A stretch of 64,000 nt of DNA from assembly GCA_004195045.1 (NCBI GenBank), contig SGBC01000002.1, positions 372,001-436,000 on the forward strand. Reading direction: 5' to 3'. Each line of letters begins with the position of its first letter. Positions within the stretch are counted from its first letter, which is position 1. Below, piece after piece: positions 27,662 through 36,528 of the stretch. Below the pieces are notes generated by a model that was given only the letters and a program-made list of their open reading frames with translations, was not told the origin of the DNA and made no database searches. The translations under genes and the position numbers were made by a program. Source of the stretch: Candidatus Acididesulfobacter guangdongensis. GTDB lineage: Bacteria; SZUA-79; Acidulodesulfobacterales; Acidulodesulfobacteraceae.

Positions 27662-29710
27662 ATGTCAAACAAAGCGTATTACGTGTCGGCATTTAACAAA
27701 AATATACTAAAAACAGCGGTTGCGGAATCATTCAGGAAATTAAATCCTAAAGTAATGATTAAGAATCCTGTTATGTTCGTGGTAGAAATAGGCTCGGTAA
27801 TTACGACGGCAATTCTTTTTAAAAATTTATTTTTGCATGATTTTAAGTATATGCTTTTTATTGTTCAAATAACTTTATGGCTGTGGTTTACGGTAATTTT
27901 TGCAAATTTTGCAGAAAGTATTTCCGAAGGAAGAGGCAAAGCGCAGGCTGAAAGCCTCAGAAAAGGCAAGACGGAGGTTATAGCACGTTTATTAAAAGCC
28001 GATGGAAAAGAAGAAAAAATTAAGGCGTCCATGCTCAGAAAAGGCGATGTCGTCGTGTGCGAAACTAACGACATTATACCGGGAGACGGCGATGTTATTG
28101 AAGGTATAGCATCAGTGGACGAATCAGCTATTACAGGGGAATCTGCGCCTGTAATCAGGGAAAGCGGAGGGGACAGAAGCGCTGTTACGGGCGGAACAAA
28201 GGTTCTTTCAGATAAGATAGTTATAAAAATAACTTCAAATCCAGGTGAAGGATTCATCGATAAAATGATAAGTTTGGTAGAAGGAGCTTCACGGCAGAAA
28301 ACGCCTAACGAAGTAGCTCTGAATATTCTTCTTGTTATGTTTACAGCTCTGTTTCTCGTAGTGGTTGTAACTATTGAACCTATGGTTGCGTATTTTCACG
28401 GTTATATTTCACCGGTTATATATGTCGCTCTTTTAGTATGTTTAATTCCTACTACTATTGGAGCGCTGCTTTCAGCGATAGGTATTTCGGGAATGGACAG
28501 GTTAGTTAAACATAATGTTATTGCAATGTCGGGCAAAGCGGTAGAGGCTGCAGGCGACGTCAACACGCTTTTACTTGATAAAACAGGAACGATAACGTTT
28601 GGAAACAGAATGGCCGTTAATTTTATTCCTGCGGTGGACGTTAATATTAACGAACTGGCAGATTATGCCCAGCTTTCTTCAATCAGCGACGAAACGCCAG
28701 AAGGACGTTCAGTCGTGACGCTCGCAAAAAATTACGGTTTAAGAGGAAGACATTTAGACGAAAATAATATAAAATTTATACCTTTTTCAGCTATGACAAG
28801 AATGAGCGGCGTTGATATTTTAGATAAAAAAGAAAATATCAGAAAAGGAGCCGTTGAAGCAATTTCAAATTATGTTATTCAAAATGGCGGGACTGTTGAT
28901 AAAAGACTTATAGAAGCCGCTGCCGGTATCTCAAAACAGGGCGGAACTCCTTTGGCTGTTGCGGTTAATAATCGTATGCTCGGACTTATTCAGCTTAAAG
29001 ATGTTGTAAAAGGCGGGATTAAAGAAAGAATAAACAGTCTAAGAAAAATAGGCATTAAAACAATTATGATTACTGGAGATAATCCGTTAACGGCAAGGGC
29101 TATAGCTGACGAAGCCGGTGTCGACGAGTTTGTTTCAGAGGCGACGCCTGAAACAAAAATGGCAATCATTAAAAAAGAACAGTCTTTAGGCAAATTAGTC
29201 GCTATGACCGGAGACGGCACAAACGACGCTCCTGCTTTAGCCCAAGCCGATGTTGGAGTTGCCATGAATACAGGTACAATGGCGGCTAAAGAGGCAGGTA
29301 ATATGATTGATTTAGATTCAAACCCGACAAAATTGATTGAAATAGTTGAAACCGGAAAACAGCTTCTTATAACAAGAGGTTCCCTTACCACATTTTCCAT
29401 TGCAAACGACCTTGCAAAGTATTTTGCAATAATACCGGCTATGTTTGCGCCTATTATGCCGTGGCTTGCGCCTCTTAACATAATGGGTCTGTCTTCGCCG
29501 GAGTCTGCAATACTGTCGGCTGTTATATTTAATGCAATTATTATAATAATACTTATACCTCTTGCTTTGAGGGGCGTCAAATACAGACCCGCTAAGGCGT
29601 CGAATATTTTAACGAGAAATCTGTTAATTTACGGACTCGGCGGGGTAATAGCTCCGTTTATAGGAATAAAACTTATTGATATGCTGATAACCTATTTTCA
29701 CATTATATGA
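27662..29710 (+). CDS. kdpB: Potassium-transporting ATPase subunit KdpB
   Basis: P-type ATPase subunit driving potassium import. The 682-residue protein has the actuator motif TGES at 158-161 (Ser161 corresponds to the serine whose phosphorylation inhibits the E. coli pump), the phosphorylation motif DKTGT at 306-310, the TGDN segment, and [22 protein letters not shown] of the P domain. The span with [14 protein letters not shown] is typical. A CGGAG site precedes the start. All catalytic motifs are intact, so the pump should be functional. Confidence 0.97.
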   Translation: MSNKAYYVSAFNKNILKTAVAESFRKLNPKVMIKNPVMFVVEIGSVITTAILFKNLFLHDFKYMLFIVQITLWLWFTVIFANFAESISEGRGKAQAESLRKGKTEVIARLLKADGKEEKIKASMLRKGDVVVCETNDIIPGDGDVIEGIASVDESAITGESAPVIRESGGDRSAVTGGTKVLSDKIVIKITSNPGEGFIDKMISLVEGASRQKTPNEVALNILLVMFTALFLVVVVTIEPMVAYFHGYISPVIYVALLVCLIPTTIGALLSAIGISGMDRLVKHNVIAMSGKAVEAAGDVNTLLLDKTGTITFGNRMAVNFIPAVDVNINELADYAQLSSISDETPEGRSVVTLAKNYGLRGRHLDENNIKFIPFSAMTRMSGVDILDKKENIRKGAVEAISNYVIQNGGTVDKRLIEAAAGISKQGGTPLAVAVNNRMLGLIQLKDVVKGGIKERINSLRKIGIKTIMITGDNPLTARAIADEAGVDEFVSEATPETKMAIIKKEQSLGKLVAMTGDGTNDAPALAQADVGVAMNTGTMAAKEAGNMIDLDSNPTKLIEIVETGKQLLITRGSLTTFSIANDLAKYFAIIPAMFAPIMPWLAPLNIMGLSSPESAILSAVIFNAIIIIILIPLALRGVKYRPAKASNILTRNLLIYGLGGVIAPFIGIKLIDMLITYFHII

Positions 29711-29740
29711 TCTAAGTAATATAACGCTTTAAGTTTATTT

Positions 29741-29800
29741 TATGCCTATAAAATATACAAATAAAATAAATAAATTTTTATTAATTAATTTATAGGCATA
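29741..29800 (+). terminator. Weak hairpin after kdpB
   Basis: TATGCCTATAAA (29741-29752) pairs with TTTATAGGCATA (29789-29800) around an A/T-rich loop. No clean T-tract follows, so it may be a processing or attenuating stem rather than a full terminator. Confidence 0.3.
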
Positions 29801-29939
29801 TTTAGAATAGTTTTGATATAAAATTCAATATAAAATATAATAAACTTAATAAGTTATAGACATGGAATTTTAGTTTTATTATAGCTTATTAAAATTAGTT
29901 TGAAGAAAATTAACTTAATACAGGGGGGAGTTATTAAAA

Positions 29940-30173
29940 ATGGATGCAATTTCGATGTCAACCCTGAATATTTTTGGAGCAGCGGTAACATTTTTAATGA
30001 TGATATTTTATTTTCTTGAAGATAAAAATTCATTATATACATTATTATTCGGGTTTTCCTGCCTGCTTGCTTCGCTTTACGGTTTTTTGGCGGGAACTTG
30101 GCCGTTTGGCGTGATAGAATGTCTATGGGGAATGCTTTCGCTTATAAGATGGATTAAAGTTAGAAATAATTAG
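29940..30173 (+). CDS. Small membrane protein, CBU_0592-like
   Basis: A 77-residue protein with three predicted hydrophobic segments and a C-terminal LAGTWPFGVIECLWGMLSLIRW motif. That resembles the small CBU_0592-like membrane domain, which has no assigned function. A GGGGGGAG site lies 8 nt before the ATG. It follows kdpB by 230 bp on the same strand and may belong to the potassium region. Confidence 0.75.
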   Translation: MDAISMSTLNIFGAAVTFLMMIFYFLEDKNSLYTLLFGFSCLLASLYGFLAGTWPFGVIECLWGMLSLIRWIKVRNN

Positions 30174-30253
30174 TTTCTAAAATATATAAAATAGAAAAAT
30201 AGCAAAGTTTTCCGTGCTGGAGAATCCAATTTATAATTATTTTAATCAATTAC

Positions 30254-30384
30254 GTTAATTTTTTACTAAGCAGTTGAACTATATTATTACTTTTAGTTAA
30301 AATCATTAAGTTTAATTTTATCAATTAATAATATTTTTTAACGAAATTAAATAACTTAATAAATCAGTTAATGAAACTTGCAGT
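30254..30384 (+). repeat. Direct repeat of about 130 bp, copy 1
   Basis: This stretch matches 32518-32646 in the same orientation at roughly 85% identity by eye, with shared anchors such as TTTTAGTTAAA, TTTAATTTTATC, ATTAATAATATTTT and AACTTAATAAATC. The two copies flank the porin gene and the PII fragment. The remainder of 30174-30646 contains a degenerate MITE-like end (about 30388-30424) and 5-bp TTTAA/TTTTA tandem runs (30529-30590). Confidence 0.8.
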
Positions 30385-30646
30385 ATAGCATATTGCCGTT
30401 AATTATGCTTGAGCCCGGTTAAAATAAAAATTATGGCACTATTATTGCATTGATATAAAAAGCAATTATGCAGAAATTAATTTTTATATGTTTTATCTGA
30501 TGACGTTATAACGGCAATCTAATTTTAATTTAATTTAATTTAATTTAATTTCCATTTTATTTTATTTTATTTCATTTCATTTTAATTAAATATTCTTTAA
30601 CTATTTTAACAGCTGTTATTTTACAAAATTTTAAGGGGAGGAAGTT

Positions 30647-32173
30647 ATGAAAGCTGGTATCAGAAATAGCAGGGACGGGAAAAACCGTGTGAGGCAGAGT
30701 AATAATACTATGAATCCGGTATTAAACTCAATAAAGTTAATGTTTTTAGTTTTATTAGCGGTATTTTTTGTTTCAGCCGTTGTTGCAAAAAAGTCTTTTG
30801 CAGCTGAAGCATTGTCTTTGGGAGCCGGAAGCGCCTTTAAAAACGCGAATAGTCCGAAAGCTGAATACGGCAATACCGACAGCGCGGCAGTGAACTCTCT
30901 TACGCTAAAAATGAATAAAATTTCTAAAGAATTAAATAAACTGAAAGCAGAACAGCAAAGTTCAAATTCCTATTTTTCGAATATTCAGCTTCTCGGGACG
31001 CTGATAGCTTCTTACACATATAATCTTGCTAAACCGAACGGCTATAACGGCAATTACGGCGATAACTGGCAGCCCGACGGTTTTGCGGTTAATAATGCCG
31101 ACATTACATTGAGGCGTTCCCCCGGAACAGACTCTAATCCGTATGGCGTAGGCTTTCATATTTCATTGGATTTCGGTCAGAATATCCAGTTTTATAAAGC
31201 ATATTACGGAAATCCATCCTACTTTACGCAGCCTATGCAGGACAGAACCCCTTACGACGTAAGGCAGGCTTATATCAACATAAATTTGCCGGTCGGAAGC
31301 GGTCTTGATGTACATATAGGTAAAGAAAAAGAACAGCTGGGATTTGAAAATTTCAATCCTATCAGAAACTGGAACGATACATATTCATTGCTGGACGATG
31401 CCGAGCCTGCAACCTTAACAGGCATATTTCTAACGTATAATTTTGTTCCGCAGCTTACTTCAACATTGGGTATTGCTAATACGGATAATGCGGCAGTGCC
31501 GATTGATAACCTGCCGGTAATAGAATTAAACGAGTCTTATACGCCTGTGAGCGTTCTGACTTTTAACGGCGGATTTATCTATGGAGCAAACAGCTATTTT
31601 ATAGCGTCTAACTCTGCAAATAATAACACGCCTACATTAGAACAGGACAATCTGAATAAATCGTTTTACAGCTATATAGACGCTCAGTACAGCCCGGACA
31701 ACGACTGGTCTTTCGTGGCTGATTACGAAGTGGGTCTCGGAGGAGGAATTAACAGCGGTGTTCTAAATACCGAATGCAGCGGATTAAGCATAAGCAATTG
31801 TGGGATTCAATATCCTTCTTCTTTAATTCAGACTTCCGATTCTACGTACGATAAGTCTCATTTTAGCGGGGCGGCGGTCTATATCCATCATCAGAAAAAT
31901 TATTCAATAGGAATGTTCGGAGAAACATTAAGGGAAACGCTGGCATTAGACCCCAACGGTATGTGGGAAGCTACGAGCACCCCAGGAGTATCAAATACTT
32001 ATTTAGATACTACTCTTACGTTTGCTTATCAGCCTTCTGACGCATTATTTAAAAGCACGCAGTTCAGACTTGAATTTGAGCATCAATCGGATAATCATCA
32101 TGTTTATGCAGGCTTAACCGAAAACCACAGCGTGCAGAACACGGTAAATTTTATGGTTCTGTATAGTTTTTAG
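30647..32173 (+). CDS. OmpL-like beta-barrel porin (BBP2 family)
   Basis: A 508-residue outer-membrane protein. A signal segment (about residues 30-52, ending near SFAA) is followed by a short coiled coil (LKMNKISKELNKLKAEQ) and a C-terminal barrel. Recognisable BBP2-type segments are GFHISLDFGQNIQ, YDVRQAYININLPVGSGLDVHIGKEKEQLGFE and the final FMVLYSF, with a terminal aromatic. Barrel strands alternate polar and hydrophobic residues throughout. Such porins often precede glnK-amtB loci, and a PII fragment lies 84 bp downstream. Here it sits between kdpB and kdpD. Substrate unknown. Confidence 0.82.
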   Translation: MKAGIRNSRDGKNRVRQSNNTMNPVLNSIKLMFLVLLAVFFVSAVVAKKSFAAEALSLGAGSAFKNANSPKAEYGNTDSAAVNSLTLKMNKISKELNKLKAEQQSSNSYFSNIQLLGTLIASYTYNLAKPNGYNGNYGDNWQPDGFAVNNADITLRRSPGTDSNPYGVGFHISLDFGQNIQFYKAYYGNPSYFTQPMQDRTPYDVRQAYININLPVGSGLDVHIGKEKEQLGFENFNPIRNWNDTYSLLDDAEPATLTGIFLTYNFVPQLTSTLGIANTDNAAVPIDNLPVIELNESYTPVSVLTFNGGFIYGANSYFIASNSANNNTPTLEQDNLNKSFYSYIDAQYSPDNDWSFVADYEVGLGGGINSGVLNTECSGLSISNCGIQYPSSLIQTSDSTYDKSHFSGAAVYIHHQKNYSIGMFGETLRETLALDPNGMWEATSTPGVSNTYLDTTLTFAYQPSDALFKSTQFRLEFEHQSDNHHVYAGLTENHSVQNTVNFMVLYSF

Positions 32174-32206
32174 GCGATTATAATTTAAATTTTTGCAGTA
32201 ATATGA

Positions 32207-32356
<150 letters not shown>

Positions 32357-32517
32357 ATTAAGACAGCTTTTTTAAAATTGGACTTCCGCATTACAATAAT
32401 TATAAAAATCTGCTAAAATTTATTATTATCTAATAAGAAAAATAATAAAAAAGAATTAAAAAAAGAAAGTAAGAAAATAAAAAATCGGTCTTGACAAATG
32501 GGTGCAGTATAAATTAA

Positions 32518-32646
32518 GTTAATTTTTATTTAAGCAGTTAAACTATATTGCCAATTTTAGTTAAACTCATTAAATTTAATTTTATCGATTAATAATATTT
32601 TAACAAAATTTAATAACTTAATAAATCTGTTAATGGAACTTGCAGT
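32518..32646 (+). repeat. Direct repeat of about 130 bp, copy 2
   Basis: Second copy of 30254-30384, lying 70 bp before kdpD. The flanking region 32357-32517 shows no gene. In this position the repeat would form the kdpD leader. Confidence 0.8.
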
Positions 32647-32672
32647 GAACATTATATAGGAGGCGTTTAAGT

Positions 32673-32729
32673 TTGAATTTGATATTTTTTTTAAATTTAG
32701 ACTTGCGAAATTTAAAATTTGAAAATTGA
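32673..32729 (+). CDS. Possible leader peptide before kdpD
   Basis: TTG 32673 follows TAGGAGG (32656-32662) by 10 nt and opens an 18-codon frame ending TGA at 32727-32729, overlapping the kdpD start by 11 nt in another frame. It may couple translation to kdpD, whose own start has no clear ribosome site. A chance reading frame or a start misassignment is equally possible. Confidence 0.25.
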   Translation: MNLIFFLNLDLRNLKFEN

Positions 32730-33906
32730 ATATAGCAGACCTTCCGCAGATTCTATATTAAATAAAATTAAATATTCTTCAAGCGATACTAACGTTTTCA
32801 GAATATATTTAGGAGCGGTTCCCGGAACAGGAAAGACTTATGCGATGCTTGAAGACGGAAATTATCTGCTTGAAAACGGTATAGATGTTTCAATAGGCAT
32901 AATCGAAACTCATGGAAGAAAGGAAACAGAAAAAGCAATCGGCAAACTTCCGATAATAGCCAGAAAAAAAATAGAATATAAAAATTCAGTATTCGACGAA
33001 TTAGACGCGGAGGCAATTATTGCAAGGAAACCAAATATTGTTTTAATAGACGAGCTTGCGCATAATAATATTCCGGGCTCAAAAAATATTAAAAGATATC
33101 AGGATGCTATTGATATATTTCAATCAGGAGTAAGCGTTTTTACGACATTAAATATTTTCCATATAAACTCTATAGCCGAAAAAGTTGAAGCGGAACTGGG
33201 AATCAAGGTTGCCGAAAGGGTTCCTGATTATATTTTAAATTATGTTACAGAAATTATTAACATAGATATACCTGCTAATGAATTAATAAAAAGATTAAAA
33301 GAAGGGAAAATATATTCCAAAGAAAAAATCAACATTGCTCTTGAAAATTTTTTTAAACTTGAAAATCTGATTATCTTAAGAGAACTGTCTTTAAGAAAAG
33401 TTGCCGATGAGCTTAGCGAACAGTCAGCGGATATAGATGATTTAAAAACAAAAAATAAATTAGAATTAAAATCAAATGAAAAAATTCTGGTTCTGATAAG
33501 CTCAAACCCTGACTCTGCAAGACTGCTAAGAATAGGCTCGAAATTAGCGGGCAGGCTTAGCTCTAATTTTTATGCGCTTCATATAAATTTAAGGAACAGG
33601 CATAAAATAGGAACGGTCAATAAAAATTATGACAAATCGCTTGCAAAGAATATATCGATAGCGGAAAATATGGGCGCGTCAATATTCAGTTTTCAGGCGG
33701 ACGACATTGTGCAGGGCGTGATTGATTTTGTTAAAAACAATAATATTTCTCACGTAGTCATAGGAGCTACCAATGTAAAAAAAAATAGAATCACTAAATT
33801 TTTTTATAAAAGCGTTGTCAATAAACTGATAGACGCTCTTCCTGATGTTTCTTTTCACGTAGTTCCGACAACTTCTAAAAAATTCACTTCTAACAAATTA
33901 AAATAA
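32719..33906 (+). CDS. kdpD: Short KdpD: sensor ATPase + USP domain, no kinase
   Basis: A 395-residue protein equal to the N-terminal half of KdpD. It has Walker A GAVPGTGKT (32-40), the ETHGRKET segment, Walker B NIVLIDELAH (106-115), PGSKNIKRYQD, and a USP domain (about 255-385) ending SFHVVPTT. The four spans and histidine kinase of full KdpD are missing, and no kdpE is nearby. Short KdpDs are known in some cyanobacteria and others. The USP has S261-S-N263, then exactly 20 residues, then F284-Y-A-L-H, close to the SXS-X20-FTAXY c-di-AMP motif described for S. aureus KdpD. The only available in-frame start is TTG 32719. Confidence 0.88.
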   Translation: MKIEYSRPSADSILNKIKYSSSDTNVFRIYLGAVPGTGKTYAMLEDGNYLLENGIDVSIGIIETHGRKETEKAIGKLPIIARKKIEYKNSVFDELDAEAIIARKPNIVLIDELAHNNIPGSKNIKRYQDAIDIFQSGVSVFTTLNIFHINSIAEKVEAELGIKVAERVPDYILNYVTEIINIDIPANELIKRLKEGKIYSKEKINIALENFFKLENLIILRELSLRKVADELSEQSADIDDLKTKNKLELKSNEKILVLISSNPDSARLLRIGSKLAGRLSSNFYALHINLRNRHKIGTVNKNYDKSLAKNISIAENMGASIFSFQADDIVQGVIDFVKNNNISHVVIGATNVKKNRITKFFYKSVVNKLIDALPDVSFHVVPTTSKKFTSNKLK

Positions 33907-34665
33907 AATCTTAAATTTACCGGATTTTACTAATTGAATGCTGTTATAATTTTTAGGATCCTTAAAGTCTAATTGCCAGATTGAATAAATATCTTCGCCA
34001 TGATTCTTATTGAAGAATAACGTGACAACTTTTTTCTCTGTGTGCTTTTGCCATTGTCTATACGGATAATAAAGCTGACGAATAATAACATTCGTAGCGT
34101 TATTGTTTTTTGCTTCAATAAGCACAATTTGATTTTTACCCTCATAGCCTGCGTCAACTTCTGTCTGTACGCTATCAACCTTAATTAATTGTTTATCTAC
34201 ATAAAATTCAAATTCAGGAGTATATTTTCTTCCTCTTATTGTTAAAACAAGGGAAGGATCGTCCATAAAAGTCCTAATCAGACTAACAGCATATGCAAAA
34301 TCAAGATGCTGCATTTCCGAATCGCCAATTTTAGTTGTATCTAATTGAAAATCAAGTTTTGAAGGGTAAACCGTAATTTCTTTTTTAATTTCAGGAATAT
34401 CAATGTAACCCTCACCTTTTATTATATTGTAATATCCGTTTTTTACAGGCAGCAGGAAAAGATTGTTTTCAATAAAAACATCGGGTCTGTTTTCCCTACT
34501 GTCTTGTTTGCATAAAATACGCACTTCTTTTTCGCTTGTTTCTTTAAAATTCTGGCATGCTATTTTTATTTGCTTTGCAGAAAGCGAAAATGGCGATTGA
34601 TTAAAGTCGTGTTCTAAAATTTTATAGTCGTCAAAGATTTTTTTCCATGATCTACTATTAGCCAT
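33898..34665 (-). CDS. Putative type II restriction endonuclease
   Basis: A 255-residue protein following a DNA methyltransferase by 48 bp on the same strand. It has a PD-(D/E)XK-like core: TEVDAGYEGKNQIVLIEAKN, with Asp171, Glu184 and Lys186 as likely metal and catalytic residues, followed by RQLYYPYRQWQKH, a pattern common in type II enzymes of this kind. Its stop overlaps the last 9 nt of kdpD. Target site unknown. A role as cognate nuclease of the upstream methylase is inferred from gene pairing. Confidence 0.75.
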   Translation of the reverse strand: MANSRSWKKIFDDYKILEHDFNQSPFSLSAKQIKIACQNFKETSEKEVRILCKQDSRENRPDVFIENNLFLLPVKNGYYNIIKGEGYIDIPEIKKEITVYPSKLDFQLDTTKIGDSEMQHLDFAYAVSLIRTFMDDPSLVLTIRGRKYTPEFEFYVDKQLIKVDSVQTEVDAGYEGKNQIVLIEAKNNNATNVIIRQLYYPYRQWQKHTEKKVVTLFFNKNHGEDIYSIWQLDFKDPKNYNSIQLVKSGKFKILF

Positions 34666-34713
34666 ATAAATAAATTTTATTTTTAAATATTTAACAGTTT
34701 TAGCATTTAATAT

Positions 34714-36186
34714 TTAAGCCAGTTTATAAATCATTATATATTTATGATTAATATTAAAATTTCTATTTTCTTTGGTTGGATTATTTAAATCTTTAATTTG
34801 AATAACTACAATTTCTTTAATTTTTAATTTTTCATTTTTATTAAAATATTTTTCAATATGAATAGGGATTGAATATATTGTATTGTTATCTAATCTATTA
34901 TCTCCGCATATTATTGCGATTATTCCTTCCTTTTCTAAATAATTATCAAAATTATTATTAAAATCATTAAAATTCTTATCATAAAAATAAATTAAAAGAT
35001 CGCTTCTTTTTTTGCGATTATAATTATTATTATAAATAGAATAATTATTCTTACTATACCTTTTAATTAAATTATTTAATGTATTATTTAACCAATTTTC
35101 TTTATCAGAAATCCATACGGTTGTAGATTCTTGTTGTATGTTGTCATTTTTAATAAATTCTATTTTATTTATTTCATTATATAATAAAAGATTTGTCTTT
35201 TCGCTGCTAATATTTTTTAGTGTATTGTTTTTAGGTTTTTCGAAAACAGCCAAATACTCGTGGGCTAATAAAAGAAAATTATATTTAATACTGTTTGTAT
35301 ACCAAAAACCTGTTGTTTTGCAATTATGCTGTCTTTTAATTATCAATTCTTTTAAAATAAAACCTGCTTTTAAATATTTTTCTATTGTCCAAAAACCAAG
35401 AGGGATCACATTTTTATTTTTTCTCATATCGCCTATCAATATAGAGCAATATTTACCGTCCCTTAAGATTCTATAGCTTTCTGCGGCAACCTTTTCTATT
35501 TCATTTATAAAATCGTTAACCTCGTAATTAGAAAGATCATCATTATTATTATGAGTATATTGAACAATGTTGGCATACGGAGGATGTGAACAAATTAAAT
35601 CAATGGAATTATCATTTATAAAATGTAAATCTCTTGCGTCGCCAATTTTAAGGTCAACCGAAATTTCAGAAAATTCCAAAGATTTAGTAGTACCAATTGC
35701 CGTTTTAAACAAAAAATTAAAATTAATATTTTCTTGAGCTAATTTAATTGCATTTTCATTTATATCAATGCCTATAAAATTTCTATTTAATAATTTTGCT
35801 TCTACCGCTGTTGTTCCCGAACCGCAAAAATAATCTAAAACCAAATCTTGTTCTTTAGAATATCTCAATATTATATTTCTTGGAATATAAGGAGACCAAT
35901 TACCTCTATAATTACCATTGTGGGTAGCCCAGGTTCCTCTTGATTTAAAACTCCAGACGGTATTTTGCTCTAAATTAAAATCTTTTGGTGATAATTTTTT
36001 AATGATCTTTGTTGAACCAGTGTTTGGTGCAATATTTATAGGATTGGAAACATTTATACCTAAATTTCTAACGATGGATTTTTCGATGAATTTTAAATTA
36101 ACGTTATATTTTATGCCAATTTCTTGATTCGACAGGCCTTTAATTTTATCTTCCAGTATATTTTTTTCTAAATTTCCATCCAACAT
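34714..36186 (-). CDS. Type II DNA methyltransferase (SPPY-class)
   Basis: A 490-residue S-adenosylmethionine-dependent methylase, probably N4-cytosine or N6-adenine. It has the SAM motif DYFCGSGTTAVEAKLLNRNF (from residue 118), FIGIDIN, and the catalytic SHPPY at 200-204. The N-terminus looks like a helix-turn-helix (LSNQEIGIKYNVNLKFIEKSI). The C-terminal 150 residues are asparagine-rich and very A/T-rich, suggesting foreign origin. It is the first gene of a restriction-modification pair, read toward kdpD. Confidence 0.88.
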   Translation of the reverse strand: MLDGNLEKNILEDKIKGLSNQEIGIKYNVNLKFIEKSIVRNLGINVSNPINIAPNTGSTKIIKKLSPKDFNLEQNTVWSFKSRGTWATHNGNYRGNWSPYIPRNIILRYSKEQDLVLDYFCGSGTTAVEAKLLNRNFIGIDINENAIKLAQENINFNFLFKTAIGTTKSLEFSEISVDLKIGDARDLHFINDNSIDLICSHPPYANIVQYTHNNNDDLSNYEVNDFINEIEKVAAESYRILRDGKYCSILIGDMRKNKNVIPLGFWTIEKYLKAGFILKELIIKRQHNCKTTGFWYTNSIKYNFLLLAHEYLAVFEKPKNNTLKNISSEKTNLLLYNEINKIEFIKNDNIQQESTTVWISDKENWLNNTLNNLIKRYSKNNYSIYNNNYNRKKRSDLLIYFYDKNFNDFNNNFDNYLEKEGIIAIICGDNRLDNNTIYSIPIHIEKYFNKNEKLKIKEIVVIQIKDLNNPTKENRNFNINHKYIMIYKLA

Positions 36187-36528
36187 TGATTAACCCTCAT
36201 GTAATGTATTGTTTGAATAGAATAACATAAAAAATAATTGAAATTCAATAAGATTTTTTAATATATAGTTTTATATTAATTTTACTATCATTTACCATAA
36301 TTATTAGACAAATGTGTCATTTTAATATATATTTTTATATCAATTCTTCACAAATAATAAAAATTTGATATAAAAAGGGACATTGTGTATGTAAAATACC
36401 GTAGACAATATAATAACGGATAATAATCATTTAAAATAAGCTAGTAATATAATATAATAAAACTTAAAATACTGCAGGAGTTTATTTATAAAAATTATTT
36501 GGTTTATAATAATTTCTAAATAGAAAAA
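36187..36528. other. Divergent spacer with 12-bp inverted repeat
   Basis: Between the methylase and the RecD2-like gene. It holds TTTTTATATCAA (36333-36344) / TTGATATAAAAA (36366-36377), with outer segments AATGTGTC and GACATTGT that extend the symmetry imperfectly. It could be an operator for the restriction-modification genes or the boundary of the insertion. No gene was seen. Confidence 0.45.

Noticed and set aside
28990-29580. A 196-codon open frame on the minus strand inside kdpB
   Set aside because: It is antisense to a conserved gene, has no family signature and no ribosome site; it is a composition artefact.
32492-32515. TTGACA...TATAAA promoter before kdpD
   Set aside because: The two hexamers are only 11 bp apart, too short for a sigma-70 promoter.
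32719-33906. KdpD kinase half cut off by the restriction-modification insertion
   Set aside because: The USP domain ends at its natural border and is followed by a short normal tail, so a natural short KdpD fits better; no kinase remnants were found beyond the insertion.
33907-36528. Larger defence island
   Set aside because: Only a restriction-modification pair is present; no further defence genes, integrase or tRNA-linked att sites were seen.
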